Assembly (NCBI GenBank): GCA_028875725.1
Contig: JAPPCR010000006.1
Coordinates: 499,786 to 563,785, forward strand
Direction: 5' to 3'
Length of the DNA stretch: 64,000 nucleotides
Origin: Acidobacteriota bacterium
Lineage (GTDB): Bacteria; Acidobacteriota; Thermoanaerobaculia; Multivoradales; Multivoraceae
Shown: positions 1 to 8,732 of the stretch, in pieces
Numbering within the stretch: position 1 is the stretch's first letter
How the letters are laid out: each line of letters starts with the position of its first letter
Made by a program: the position numbers and the translations under genes
The notes under the pieces: model-generated
What the model was told of the DNA's origin: nothing
Database searches by the model: none
What the model saw: the letters and a program-made list of their open reading frames with translations, nothing else

Positions 1-661
1 AGCCCTTCATCGACGGGCCGTGCGGTTGCATGGACACGGCCATGAAGTCCAGGTCGGACATGTAGGCGAGGAAGGAGAGGTGGACGATGCGGTTCTCGGG
101 CAGGGATTCGCGGCAGCGCAGCCAGGTGTTCTTGCGCGGCTCGGTGGCCGGGCGGTCGCCGCGCGGGAGCATCTGGATGCCCTCGACCTGGCGGCTGTCG
201 ATCACCTCGAAGCGGTGCGCGAAGCGCTCGTACGAGGGGTCGTCTTTCGCCATCTTCCGGTAGAGGTCGCCGTCGGAGGGCAGCTCGTCGGGCGGCGGCA
301 CCTCCGGCATGTCGGACTGGTGCTCCAGGCCGCCTTCCTCGACCTGGAAGGACGAGGACATGTTGAAGATGGCCCGGCCGTGCTGGATGCCAACGACGCG
401 GCGCGTGGTGAAGCTCCTGCCGTCGCGGATGCGGTCGACGTCGAAGAGGATCGGACGCTTCGGGTCCCCGCGGCGCAGGAAGTAGGCGTGGATCGAGTGC
501 AGGTGGCGGTTGTCGACCGTCTTCGAGGCGGCGACGATGGCCTGGCCCAGCACCTGGCCGCCGAAGACGTGGTTGCCCGGCCCGTTCTGTGCCCGGAACA
601 GGTTCTCCTCGATCTGCTCCATCTGCAGCAGGTCGATCATCTCCTGGACGGCGCCGTTCAT
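1..661 (-). CDS. tesB: Acyl-CoA thioesterase II (TesB), 5' part
   Basis: The first 220 residues of a TesB-type thioesterase, which hydrolyses acyl-CoA to free fatty acid and CoA in the cytoplasm. The N-terminus begins MNGAVQEMIDLLQMEQIEEN and continues with the hot-dog signature FGGQVLGQAIVAA. Further along are HSIHAYFLRRGD and, after the interdomain linker, the second hot-dog domain with LSFLAYMSDLDFMA, whose Asp fits the family's catalytic Asp. The ATG at 661 is used because the nearby upstream ATG at 672 runs into a stop after three codons. The gene runs off the left edge, so about 60 to 70 C-terminal residues, including the expected Thr and Gln of the catalytic triad, are not visible. It lies on the same strand as the two genes upstream of it (47 nt gap). 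Confidence 0.9.
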   Translation of the reverse strand, partial: MNGAVQEMIDLLQMEQIEENLFRAQNGPGNHVFGGQVLGQAIVAASKTVDNRHLHSIHAYFLRRGDPKRPILFDVDRIRDGRSFTTRRVVGIQHGRAIFNMSSSFQVEEGGLEHQSDMPEVPPPDELPSDGDLYRKMAKDDPSYERFAHRFEVIDSRQVEGIQMLPRGDRPATEPRKNTWLRCRESLPENRIVHLSFLAYMSDLDFMAVSMQPHGPSMKG

Positions 662-708
662 CGGAGCGGCATGGTACCTGTTGCCCGCCGTCAACGCCGG
701 GGGTGGTC

Positions 709-1272
709 TCAGAGCGTCCGGCGCAGCCAGTCGAGCAGTTCTTCGAGGTTCGTGACGACGAGAGCGCCGGCAGCGGCGGCCCGGGTCGACTGGTCGCCGT
801 CGCCCGGCGGCCGATCGAAGACCGCCAGCGGCCGGCCGTAGCGCAGAGCCAGCTCGATCTCGCTCCAGGTGCCGGCACTGCCGGGGAGAGCGACCACGGC
901 GTCGGCGGAGAGAACGTTGATGTGGTTGCGCGAGAAGGGACCGGTGCCTGCCGCGCCGGACAGCGGCAGGTGGGTGCGGATCACGACCTCGACCCACGGG
1001 TTCGGGTAGCCGTCGGGCGAGCGGTCGCCGTTCTGCTCGCTCGGAACGACTCCCAGGCACAGTCCCTCCCGGTCATTGGTCTGGGCGAAGGCGCGGCTTG
1101 CGGCCGTCATCGTGCCGCGGCCGCCGCCGGTCAGCAGATGCCAGCCGTTCAGGGCGATCGCGCGTCCCAGGGGCGCGGCCAGTTCCTCGTGGCTTTCGGC
1201 GCCCGAACCCATCACGCCGACGATGGGGCGCCGTTCGACTACTGGGACTTGCCCCGGGCGCTGATCGGCCAC
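709..1272 (-). CDS. LOG/SLOG-family protein (TIGR00725-like putative nucleotide-binding protein)
   Basis: A Rossmann-like protein of the lysine-decarboxylase-like (LOG/SLOG) superfamily, about 187 aa. The first beta strand and loop RPIVGVMGSG is followed by LLTGGGRGTM and then the family hallmark LPGSAGTWSEIELAL, the PGGxGTxxE-type nucleotide/phosphate-binding motif. LOG enzymes release cytokinin bases from nucleotides; the TIGR00725 branch has no firm function, so none is assigned. The GTG at 1272 keeps the whole first beta strand and overlaps the upstream aldolase-like gene by 34 nt. The next in-frame starts (GTG 1215, ATG 1212) fall inside that strand and would damage the fold. Translational coupling to the upstream gene is likely. 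Confidence 0.75.
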   Translation of the reverse strand: MADQRPGQVPVVERRPIVGVMGSGAESHEELAAPLGRAIALNGWHLLTGGGRGTMTAASRAFAQTNDREGLCLGVVPSEQNGDRSPDGYPNPWVEVVIRTHLPLSGAAGTGPFSRNHINVLSADAVVALPGSAGTWSEIELALRYGRPLAVFDRPPGDGDQSTRAAAAGALVVTNLEELLDWLRRTL

Positions 1273-2477
1273 AGTTCCTCCACCCGGCCGTCCCGCACCG
1301 GGTAGTAGACGTCGTAGAGGTTGACCGTCGGGTCGCAGTGCGGCGTGATGCAGCGAATCCGGTCGCCCAGCCGGACCGGTCTGGAGGCATCGGCAATGCG
1401 GAGCATGCCGTGCTCGTCGCCGCCCCAGCCGTAGACGACGCCGCCGATGTCGGCGAGTTGGGGCCGGTCGGCGTCCGACGCGAACGCCTTGTAGCCACCG
1501 TCGGTCGTGATCAGGTCCGGCACCGGCTGGCTGATCGCCGTTACCTGGACGAAGAGCGAGGTCTCGAAGTCGTCGAAGATCTCGCCGTCGCGGCCGCCGA
1601 TCCGCAGGTACTGCTCGTCCATGAACAGGTAGGAGCCGACCTGCAGGTCGGTCATCCCGTCGACCTCCGAGTCGATGTCCCAGGTGCCCGTGCCGCCGCC
1701 GCTCAACACGCTGACCGCGATGTCGTCCGCCTCGATCAGTCGCCGCGTCTCGACCGCGGCCTCGAGCGCCTCGAGCGACCGGGCCTGCCGCTCGGCGTGG
1801 CCGTGGACGTGCATGAGGTGTCCGGCGTACGCCTGAAGGCCCCGCAGGTCGAGATGGGGCAGACCGTCGATCGTCCGCGCCAGTTCGAGCGCCGGTTCGC
1901 CGGTGGCGATGCCGGTGCGCCGGGTGCCGACATCCAGATCGACCAGTACCCGCTGCGTGACGCCTTCGGCCATGGCCGCCTGGTGCAGCCGTTCGGCCGC
2001 GGCCCGGTGATCGACCACCAGGGTGACTTCCGGGCTTTGCTTCGAGAGAGCGACGACCCGCCCGATCTTGTCGTCGGTGACGACCGGCGACGTGATCAGG
2101 ACCTCGTCGATGCCCGCCTGGACCATGACCTCCGCCTCGCTGACCTTGGCGCAGCAGACGCCGACCGCGCCGAGTTCCATCTGGCGCTTCGCCAGGAGCG
2201 GGCACTTGTGGGTCTTCGTGTGGGGGCGCAGCGAGATGCCGTGTTCCTCGGCGTGGGCAGCCATCTTCGCCAGGTTCAGCTCCATCCGGGCGACGTCGAT
2301 CAGCAGTGCCGGCGTCGGCACATCCTCCACGGAGAGTGGTGTGTCGAGGGGAATCGCTTCGTGACTCAACGCGGGCTCCGCGGTACGGACGGTTACACCG
2401 GAACTGCAGGCGACGGTTGCGCCGCCGGCCGCTCCGACCGCGCCCAGGAACGCGCGTCGCGTGGTGTGGTGCGCCAT
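1239..2477 (-). CDS. Tat-exported D-threonine aldolase / DSD1-type PLP enzyme
   Basis: A 412-aa PLP-dependent enzyme of the D-threonine aldolase / D-serine dehydratase-like family (alanine-racemase-like barrel plus C-terminal domain). The barrel starts near residue 50 (VPTPALLIDVARMELN). The PLP lysine is Lys88 in RPHTKTHK. The C-terminal metal site is His380 and Asp382 in TPHCDPT, where the family binds a divalent cation. The N-terminus MAHHTTRRAFLGAVGAAGGA is a Tat signal with a twin arginine, followed by a Cys (VACSS), so the enzyme is probably exported folded with its cofactor and may be lipid-anchored. In the family it cleaves beta-hydroxy-D-amino acids to glycine and an aldehyde, or dehydrates D-serine; which one applies here cannot be read. 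It is transcribed divergently from the VWFA gene, with 29 nt between starts. Confidence 0.88.
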   Translation of the reverse strand: MAHHTTRRAFLGAVGAAGGATVACSSGVTVRTAEPALSHEAIPLDTPLSVEDVPTPALLIDVARMELNLAKMAAHAEEHGISLRPHTKTHKCPLLAKRQMELGAVGVCCAKVSEAEVMVQAGIDEVLITSPVVTDDKIGRVVALSKQSPEVTLVVDHRAAAERLHQAAMAEGVTQRVLVDLDVGTRRTGIATGEPALELARTIDGLPHLDLRGLQAYAGHLMHVHGHAERQARSLEALEAAVETRRLIEADDIAVSVLSGGGTGTWDIDSEVDGMTDLQVGSYLFMDEQYLRIGGRDGEIFDDFETSLFVQVTAISQPVPDLITTDGGYKAFASDADRPQLADIGGVVYGWGGDEHGMLRIADASRPVRLGDRIRCITPHCDPTVNLYDVYYPVRDGRVEELWPISARGKSQ

Positions 2478-2506
2478 TCGAAGCTGCGACTATAGCCTCA
2501 GGGTCC

Positions 2507-3667
2507 ATGCCCAGAACCGCCGCAGTCGTGCTGTTCGTCGCCGCGGCAACTGGTCTGCCTGCCCAGCCGCCGCCGGATCGGACGTTCACCGACGCGGTCG
2601 AGGTGACGGAGTCGTCGGTCGTCATCGAACTGCCGCGGCTGCGGAACGCAAGGCCGTCCGACTTCGAGTCCGGCGACTTCGTCGTGGAGGTCGCGGGCGA
2701 GCGGCGCCGCGTGACCGGTGTGTCGGCGCTGGACCAGAAGACGAATCCGCGGCCTGTCCTCGTCTACGTCGACGCGGTGCTGGCGAAGCCGGAGACGGTT
2801 CGCCTCGGTACGGAGGCGCTGGCGCGGCACGCGAGGCAGTTGGTGGCGTTGGGTCCGGTCGAGATCGTCCTGCACGATGGTGCGGTCAGCGGTTCGGAAC
2901 AGCGGCTCACGGCGACGACGGCGCCCCGAGCCGTCGAGGCGGCGCTGGAGCAGATCGCCGGCGAGCACCTTGGCCGCGACGCCTACTTCGAGTCCCGGAA
3001 TCGTCCGGTGGACCTGCCGACCTACGTCGACGTGGTGCGTGAATCGGCGGCGCGCCTTCTGGCCGAGACGACTCCGCGCTGCGGCGATCCGCCGTGCTTC
3101 CTGTTCTGGCTGAGCGACGGATTTCCCGCTCTGGACGATGCCGGCGTTCGAGCCGCCGGCGACCTGGAGGCGGGGCTGGCCGCCCACGGCTGGATCGTGA
3201 TCGCGATGGCGCTTCATGTGCCGACGCCCGATCCGGACTACGGAGCGCCGCGGCCGATCAGCTATGAACAGTGGAAGGCGCTGACGCCGGGAGTCAAGAT
3301 GGCGCCGTCGGCGGGCGAGATCAGCCGGCTGCAAGGGCTCTCGGCCAACAGCTTCGACCTCTACGTCGAGCCGCGCTACGAACCGCTGCGGCGCGCGGCG
3401 AGCGCTTCCTGTGGAGCGGCGCTTCGAGTCGAGCACCAGCTCACGGCGGAGTTCGAGCGGCTGGAGCGAAGGTTGCTGCTGCGCTTCGCCACCGCGGCTG
3501 CCGGGACGGACCAGGAGGCAGGGGAGGCGGTGCGGTTTCTGCCCGTTGAGGTCCGTCTGGCGGAGGTGTCTCGGTTCGCGGATCGACGGAAGTTCAAGCG
3601 CTGGCTGGGATTGGTGCCGAGGGAGGAGCGGCTGCACTTCGCGCGGTGGGTGCGGCCTAGAAGCTGA
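2507..3667 (+). CDS. Secreted VWFA-related protein
   Basis: A 386-aa exported protein. The N-terminus MPRTAAVVLFVAAATGLPAQ is a signal peptide. The core has a von Willebrand factor A-like fold: beta strand RPVLVYVDAVLA near residue 83, where a MIDAS DxSxS would be expected but is degenerate, and later FLFWLSDGFPAL and WIVIAMALHVP. Such VWFA-related secreted proteins are common in Acidobacteriota; their role is unknown. The ATG at 2507 is the first start that gives a signal peptide. Its 3' end overlaps the convergent Mrp gene by 11 nt. Confidence 0.65.
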   Translation: MPRTAAVVLFVAAATGLPAQPPPDRTFTDAVEVTESSVVIELPRLRNARPSDFESGDFVVEVAGERRRVTGVSALDQKTNPRPVLVYVDAVLAKPETVRLGTEALARHARQLVALGPVEIVLHDGAVSGSEQRLTATTAPRAVEAALEQIAGEHLGRDAYFESRNRPVDLPTYVDVVRESAARLLAETTPRCGDPPCFLFWLSDGFPALDDAGVRAAGDLEAGLAAHGWIVIAMALHVPTPDPDYGAPRPISYEQWKALTPGVKMAPSAGEISRLQGLSANSFDLYVEPRYEPLRRAASASCGAALRVEHQLTAEFERLERRLLLRFATAAAGTDQEAGEAVRFLPVEVRLAEVSRFADRRKFKRWLGLVPREERLHFARWVRPRS

Positions 3668-5147
3668 GCAGGGTCACCAGATCGCCGGCGACGAAGAACA
3701 GCGCCAGCGACAGCAGCGCCGTGAGCACGAGCGGCGCGACGCAGAGAAACGGCGCCTCGGCGATCGGCTTGCGGTCGCCGCCGGCGCTGCCGCTGGGGCC
3801 GGCCGAGGGCGATGCCGCGAAGAAGCCCCGAACAACCACCGGCATCAGGTAGAAGACGGCGAGCAGGGAGCTCAACATCAGCACGCCCAGAAACGCGGCC
3901 TGCCAGGCGAATCCGGTCTCGAGCGCGCCGACCATCAGGTACCACTTGGCCCACGAGCCGCCCAGGGGCGGGATGCCGATGATCGAGAGCGAGGCGAGGG
4001 AGAAGGCCGCGAAGGTCCAGGGCATCGTGCGGCCGAGACCGTCGAGCTCGCTCACCTTCTTCTTGTGGGTGGCGACCAGGATGGCGCCGGCGCAGAAGAA
4101 GAGGGTGATCTTGCCCGCCGCGTGCATCGCGATCTGCATGCCGCCGGCGAGGACGCCCGTAGCCGTGGCCATCGCCGCGCCGAGGACGATGTAGGCGAGC
4201 TGGCTGATCGTCGAGTAGGCGAGCCGCGCCTTCAGGTTGTCCTGGCGGATCGCGATGACGGCCGCCATCAGCATCGTGAACGAGGCGATCGTCATCAGCG
4301 AGAGTGACGCGTTGCTGCCGCCGAGCAGGTCGAGGCCGAAGACGTAGACGACGACCTTGAGGATCGCGAACACGCCGGCCTTGACCACCGCCACCGCGTG
4401 CAGCAGCGCGCTGACCGGGGTCGGCGCCACCATCGCGTTCGGCAACCAGCGGTGGAAGGGCATGAGCGCCGCCTTGCCGGCGCCGAAGGCGTAGAGCAGC
4501 AGCAGCACCGTGACCATCCCGGAGCTCGTCTCGGCGCCGAGAATGCCGCCGGGCGTGAACTCGATCGTGCCGGTCAGCCGCCAGGTGAAGAGGATGGCGA
4601 ACAGCAGGAAGGAGATCGAGGTGAAGAGCAGGATGCCGAGGTAGACGCGCCCCGCGCGCCGCGCCTCGTCCGTGCCGTGGTGGGTGACGAGCGGGAAGGT
4701 GAGAAGCGTCAACGCCTCGTAGAACAGGAACAGCGTGAACAGGTTGCTGGCGAAGGCGATGCCCAGCGCGGCGAAGATGGAGAGAGCGAAGAAGGTGAAG
4801 AACCGGGTCTGGTTCTGCTCGTGGTGGCCGCGCATGTAGCCGACGGCGTAGATCGAGGTGACGATCCACAGGCCGCTCGCCACCAGGCCGTAAAGCAGTC
4901 CGAGCGGCTCGACCTGGAACGCGAGTTCCACTCCCGGCAGCACCTCGAACAGGACGAGTTCCGGCCGGCCGCCGGCCAGAACGTCGCCGGCGAGGCGCCA
5001 GACCGTGGCGAAGGTGCAGGCGCCGATCAGGGGTGTGGCGATGTCCCGCAGGTTGGGGCGGCCCAGGCCGCCGCCCAGCAGCAGGCAGGAAACCGCCGCC
5101 AGAACCGGCAGCAGAAGGGCGACCAGAATCGTCGTCTCGGGGCTCAT
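3657..5147 (-). CDS. Mrp/complex I-type antiporter subunit, second MrpD-like protein
   Basis: A 496-aa, roughly 14-helix proton-pumping antiporter subunit (NuoL/M/N-MrpA/D superfamily). The conserved membrane Glu sits in LFLFYEALTLLTF and the broken-helix Lys region in GKAALMPFHRWLPNAMVAPTPVSALLHAVAVVKAG. It is the last gene of the antiporter cluster, 7 nt after another MrpD-like gene. A full-length MrpA is absent, so this protein probably supplies the antiporter module that MrpA's N-terminal half normally provides; this is inferred from position. Its length fits a single MrpD/NuoM-type module. Confidence 0.85.
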   Translation of the reverse strand: MSPETTILVALLLPVLAAVSCLLLGGGLGRPNLRDIATPLIGACTFATVWRLAGDVLAGGRPELVLFEVLPGVELAFQVEPLGLLYGLVASGLWIVTSIYAVGYMRGHHEQNQTRFFTFFALSIFAALGIAFASNLFTLFLFYEALTLLTFPLVTHHGTDEARRAGRVYLGILLFTSISFLLFAILFTWRLTGTIEFTPGGILGAETSSGMVTVLLLLYAFGAGKAALMPFHRWLPNAMVAPTPVSALLHAVAVVKAGVFAILKVVVYVFGLDLLGGSNASLSLMTIASFTMLMAAVIAIRQDNLKARLAYSTISQLAYIVLGAAMATATGVLAGGMQIAMHAAGKITLFFCAGAILVATHKKKVSELDGLGRTMPWTFAAFSLASLSIIGIPPLGGSWAKWYLMVGALETGFAWQAAFLGVLMLSSLLAVFYLMPVVVRGFFAASPSAGPSGSAGGDRKPIAEAPFLCVAPLVLTALLSLALFFVAGDLVTLLSF

Positions 5148-5154
5148 CGTCGAC

Positions 5155-6639
5155 TCAGATCCCGCCCGCGAGCAGCAGTTCGGCGGCTTCCCTGGCGACG
5201 CCGTAGGTCCAGTCCGTGGTCAGGCCGAAGAAGACCGCGGCCACCGCTAGCACCCAGGCCGGCGCCAGCATCCCGAGCGGGGCTTCGCGCACGTGGTCGA
5301 CCGGCTGGGTTTCGGCCGGCTTGCGGAAGTAGAGGACCTCGACCACCTTGCCGACGTAGACGAGAGCCAGCAGTGAGCTCAGCAGGATGAGCACGGCCGC
5401 CGCCGTCCAGCCGCGCTCCAGCACTCCGGACACCAGGTACCACTTGCTGACGAAGCCGACCGTGCCCGGCACCCCGATCAGGCTCAGGCCCCCGATGACC
5501 AGCGCGGCGGAAGTCAGCGGCATGCGGCGACCGATGCCGGCAAGTGCGTCGATGTGGACGGAGCCGACCCGGTAGAGCAGGCAGGCGACGACGAGGAACA
5601 ATCCCCCCTTCATCACCGCGTGATTGAACAGGTGGACCAGGCCGCCGGCGAGCCCGGTCGCGTTCGCGGTCGAGAGGCCGAGGGTCATGTAGCCGATCTG
5701 GGCGACGCTCGAGTAGGCCAGCAACCGCCGCAGGTCGGTCTGGAAGATCGCGGCGCCCGAGGCCAGGAACATCGCCAGGATGGACAGTGGCAGCAGCACC
5801 GCCTGCAGGCGCAGTTCCTCGAACACGAAGGGCGCACCGAAGATCGTGAACAGGACCATCGCCAGCAGGTAGAAGGAGACCTTCGTGGCCGTCGCGGCCA
5901 GGAAGGCGCTGACCTTGGGCGGCGCGAACGAGTAGGCGTTGGGCAGCCAGTGGTGCAGCGGAAAGACCGCCAGCTTGATCGAGATGCCGACGACCAGGAG
6001 CGCCAGCGCGAGCACGGTGCCGCGATCGTCGAGCGAGGGCTCGAGCCGCGCCGCGATGTCGCGCAGGTTCAGCGTGCCCGTCGCCTGGTAGAGCAGGCCG
6101 ACGCCCAGCATGAAGAAGACGCCGCCGATCGTGCCCATGACCAGGTAGTAGAAGGCGGACATCACGGCGCGCCGGTGGCCGCCGAGGCTGACCAGGATGT
6201 AGGACGACAGCGACGAGATCTCGAGGAACACGAAGATGTTGAAGGCGTCCCCGGTGATCGCGATGCCGAGCAGGCCGGAGATGCAGAGCAGGAACACCGC
6301 GTAGTAGAGGTGCCGGCGCTGCTCCGGCACGCGCGGCGGGCCGCCCCGGGAGTCGAAGCTGAAGACCACCAGGGCCATCGCGGTGACCAGGGCGAGGAGG
6401 TAGGCGTTGATGGTCGAGACCCGGTACTCGATCCCCAGCGGCGGCGGCCAGCCGCCGAGCTGGTAGGAGATGACGCCGCCGCCTCGTACCTCGACCAGCA
6501 GGGCGACCGCGATCGCGAAGCAGGCCGCGATGACGCCGAGACTGAAGAGGCGGCAGAACCGCGGATGGCGCACCAGTACGCAGACCGGAGCCGCGAGCAG
6601 CGGCAGGACGACTTCCAGGACGAGGATCTTCTCGATCAC
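5155..6639 (-). CDS. mrpD: Na+/H+ antiporter subunit D (MrpD/MnhD)
   Basis: A 494-aa polytopic membrane protein of the MrpD/NuoN family. Diagnostic stretches are FNIFVFLEISSLSSYILVSL (membrane Glu), LAVFPLHHWLPNAYSFAPPK with the following ATKVSFY (pumping Lys), and YSSVAQIGYMTLGL. In Mrp complexes MrpD is a proton-translocating antiporter module. It lies 28 nt downstream of mrpC and 7 nt upstream of a second MrpD-like gene. The ATG at 6639 gives a normal first transmembrane helix. Confidence 0.9.
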   Translation of the reverse strand: MIEKILVLEVVLPLLAAPVCVLVRHPRFCRLFSLGVIAACFAIAVALLVEVRGGGVISYQLGGWPPPLGIEYRVSTINAYLLALVTAMALVVFSFDSRGGPPRVPEQRRHLYYAVFLLCISGLLGIAITGDAFNIFVFLEISSLSSYILVSLGGHRRAVMSAFYYLVMGTIGGVFFMLGVGLLYQATGTLNLRDIAARLEPSLDDRGTVLALALLVVGISIKLAVFPLHHWLPNAYSFAPPKVSAFLAATATKVSFYLLAMVLFTIFGAPFVFEELRLQAVLLPLSILAMFLASGAAIFQTDLRRLLAYSSVAQIGYMTLGLSTANATGLAGGLVHLFNHAVMKGGLFLVVACLLYRVGSVHIDALAGIGRRMPLTSAALVIGGLSLIGVPGTVGFVSKWYLVSGVLERGWTAAAVLILLSSLLALVYVGKVVEVLYFRKPAETQPVDHVREAPLGMLAPAWVLAVAAVFFGLTTDWTYGVAREAAELLLAGGI

Positions 6640-6667
6640 GACGATCTTCCCGATTCCGGAGGGGGCC

Positions 6668-7081
6668 TCAGCCGTGCTCCATGTCGTAGACCACCGCCTC
6701 GTCCTCCTCGGACGTGCCGTAGTCGCCGTGGATGCGCACGGCCAGCGCCAGCGCCAGCGCGGTGGTGGCGACGCCGACCACGATCGCGGTCAGCATCAGT
6801 ACGTGCGGCAGCGGGTTCGAGTAGACGATTTCGTGGCCGCCGTGACCTCCGGCGTGATCCGCTCCGGCGGGAACGATCGGCGCCGTGCCGCCCTCCACCT
6901 TGGCCATCGTCACGTAGAAGAGGATCGCTGCTGCCTGGAAAATGTTGAGCCCCATCACCTTCTTGATCAGGTTGTCGCGGGCGATGACGATGTAGAGGCC
7001 GACCATCATCAGGGCGATGAGCAGCCAGTAGGCCCAGAGGCCCCAACCAACCGAAGACACGAGCGCTTCCGGCAGGTTCAC
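6668..7081 (-). CDS. mrpC: Na+/H+ antiporter subunit C (MrpC/MnhC)
   Basis: A 137-aa, three-helix membrane protein homologous to NuoK and MrpC. The motif YIVIARDNLIKKVMGLNIFQAAAILFY matches MrpC's GLYLILSRNLIRIVIGLALL-type segment, and the last helix follows a His-rich loop. The start is a GTG at 7081 that overlaps the stop of mrpB (GTGA, 4 nt), so translation is coupled. The C-terminus EEDEAVVYDMEHG is acidic and cytoplasmic. Confidence 0.88.
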   Translation of the reverse strand: MNLPEALVSSVGWGLWAYWLLIALMMVGLYIVIARDNLIKKVMGLNIFQAAAILFYVTMAKVEGGTAPIVPAGADHAGGHGGHEIVYSNPLPHVLMLTAIVVGVATTALALALAVRIHGDYGTSEEDEAVVYDMEHG

Positions 7082-7578
7082 GAGGCCTCTCCGCCGGCGC
7101 CGGCGTCCAGGGCCGGGTCCGCGCCCGTCCTGTCCTCGTCCGTGCGGCGGCCCACGAACGCGTAGTAGACGCGCATGATGGTCGCCGCGACGGCGATGCC
7201 GACGCCCAGTTCGATGACGATGATGCCGAGGTGCTGGCCGTAGTGGCCGGTGGTCAGCGGGTCGAGCGCCGAGTAGTTCAGGAACTCTCCGCCCAGGAAC
7301 ATCGCCACGACGCCGACCGCGCCGTAGAGCAGCACTCCCGCCGCCATCAGGCGCTCCGTCAGCACGACGGGAACGACCTGCCGCAGCGTCTCCGCGCCGA
7401 AGGTCAGGGCGAAGATGATGAGCCCCGCGGCGAAGATGACGCCGGCCTGGAAGCCGCCGCCGGGGCCGAAGTCGCCGTGGAACTGCACGTAGAGGCCGAA
7501 CAGGAGGATGACCGGCACCAGAGCCCGGGCGATGACCCGCAGGATCGGCATCTGGCGGACGCGGGACGGCGGCTTCAC
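7078..7578 (-). CDS. mrpB: Na+/H+ antiporter subunit B (MrpB/MnhB)
   Basis: A 166-aa MnhB-domain membrane protein with four helices. The family signature is clear: FGLYVQFHGDFGPGGGFQAG followed by VIFAAGLIIF. After the helices comes a polar C-terminal tail. It overlaps mrpC by 4 nt and the upstream DUF4040 gene by 4 nt, typical of a coupled operon. It is a structural subunit of the Mrp cation/proton antiporter. Confidence 0.92.
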   Translation of the reverse strand: MKPPSRVRQMPILRVIARALVPVILLFGLYVQFHGDFGPGGGFQAGVIFAAGLIIFALTFGAETLRQVVPVVLTERLMAAGVLLYGAVGVVAMFLGGEFLNYSALDPLTTGHYGQHLGIIVIELGVGIAVAATIMRVYYAFVGRRTDEDRTGADPALDAGAGGEAS

Positions 7579-8129
7579 GATTCCTCCTCGCCGTGTCCAG
7601 CCCGGCGTCGCAGGCCGAGTCCGCCCAGCAGCAGCGCGACCCCGACGCCGGCGGTGAAGATGACCACCACTTCACCGAACGTGTCGTAGCCGCGGAAGCT
7701 GGCCAGGATGGCGGTGACGATGTTCGGGATGTGGATCTTCTCTTCCGTCTCGGCGATCAGCTCCGGCGCCAGGTGGTGGTGGATGACGGCGTCCGGATCG
7801 CCGTAGGCCGGCATGTCCCAGGTGCCGTAGATCAGCGCCGCGCCGGTGGCGACGACGATCAGGATCGGCAGGATTCGCGTTCTTTCCTGTTGCTTCTCGC
7901 GCCGCGAGGTCAGGCTGAGCGCTCCGAGAAAGAGCACGGTGCTGACGCCGGCGCCCACCGCGGCCTCGGTGAAGGCGACGTCCACGGCGTCCATCAGGAC
8001 GAACAGCCCGGCCGCCAGCAGGCTCGCGATCCCGGTCAGCATGGCGGCGGCGAACAGGTCCTTGAGTCTCGCCACGACGATCACGGTGGCGAGCAGCAGC
8101 AGCATGAGGAGGAGTTCAACCGGCGGCAT
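7575..8129 (-). CDS. MrpA C-terminal-domain protein (DUF4040/MbhD-MbhE-like)
   Basis: A 184-aa membrane protein equivalent to only the C-terminal part of MrpA (MbhD plus MbhE). Residues 1-80 are three helices of the DUF4040 type (AMLTGIASLLAAGLFVLMDAVDVAFTEAAVG, with the conserved membrane Asp and Glu). A periplasmic loop and a final helix (YDTFGEVVVIFTAGVGVALLL) follow, carrying the MrpA-type DT.GE sequence. The ATG at 8129 starts it 14 nt inside the mrpG end; an earlier start at 8162 would overlap more without adding fold. The giant N-terminal antiporter domain of MrpA is not attached. Confidence 0.85.
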   Translation of the reverse strand: MPPVELLLMLLLLATVIVVARLKDLFAAAMLTGIASLLAAGLFVLMDAVDVAFTEAAVGAGVSTVLFLGALSLTSRREKQQERTRILPILIVVATGAALIYGTWDMPAYGDPDAVIHHHLAPELIAETEEKIHIPNIVTAILASFRGYDTFGEVVVIFTAGVGVALLLGGLGLRRRAGHGEEES

Positions 8130-8457
8130 CGCCGTCCCCTCCCCGCTCGTCCTCAATCTCAAGCTCGAGAGCCAGCCCGTGGCCGTGAGCCGCCTTGACC
8201 AGTGCGTGCGCGATCGCCGGGCTGCTGAACAGGAGAAAGGCGAGCACCAGGAGCAGCTTCAGGGTCACCATGGACAGGCCGCCCTGGAGCATCAGGCCCA
8301 GGAGCATCAACCCGGCGCCGGCGGTGTCCGTGACGCTCGCCGCGTGGGTGCGCTGGTAGAACTCGGAGAAGCGGTGCAGACCGACGCCGCCGACGATGCA
8401 GAAGAAGCCGCCGGCAACCAGCAGGACCGCGGTCGCGATGTCCAGCGCGCCGCTCAA
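8116..8457 (-). CDS. mrpG: Na+/H+ antiporter subunit G (MrpG/MnhG)
   Basis: A 113-aa, three-helix MnhG/PhaG protein. Typical stretches are VLLVAGGFFCIVGGVGLHRFSEFYQRTHAAS, where family members carry a G-x-RxPD-xYxRxHA motif, and AGLMLLGLMLQG. The start is a TTG at 8457 that overlaps the TGA of mrpF (TTGA), so coupling decides the start. The C-terminus is acidic. It lies between mrpF and the MrpA C-domain gene. Confidence 0.88.
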   Translation of the reverse strand: MSGALDIATAVLLVAGGFFCIVGGVGLHRFSEFYQRTHAASVTDTAGAGLMLLGLMLQGGLSMVTLKLLLVLAFLLFSSPAIAHALVKAAHGHGLALELEIEDERGGDGDAAG

Positions 8458-8732
8458 CGGTCGGGCTTCCGGTCGTCGCGTGCGAGGTTGCCGAAACGCG
8501 CGAAGCGCAGCACCGCCAGGGTGCCGGTGAAGTTGACCAGGGTGTAGACGATCGCGAGATCGAGCCACTCGGGCCGTCCGGTGAGGAAACCGGCGACCGC
8601 GATCAGCAGCACCGTCTTCGTCCCGAACATGTTGACGGCCAGGATGCGGTCGAACACGGTGGGGCCGATCGCGGCGCGGGCGAGCGCCAGGAACATCGTC
8701 ACGATGATCGCCGCCATCCCCGCCACGTACAT
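8454..8732 (-). CDS. mrpF: Na+/H+ antiporter subunit F (MrpF/MnhF)
   Basis: A 92-aa, three-helix protein with the MnhF signature RAAIGPTVFDRILAVNMFGT, followed by WLDLAIVYTLVNFTGTLAVLRF. The ATG at 8732 overlaps the TGA of mrpE by one base (TGATG). MrpF is a small structural subunit, possibly part of the cation path. Confidence 0.9.
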   Translation of the reverse strand: MYVAGMAAIIVTMFLALARAAIGPTVFDRILAVNMFGTKTVLLIAVAGFLTGRPEWLDLAIVYTLVNFTGTLAVLRFARFGNLARDDRKPDR

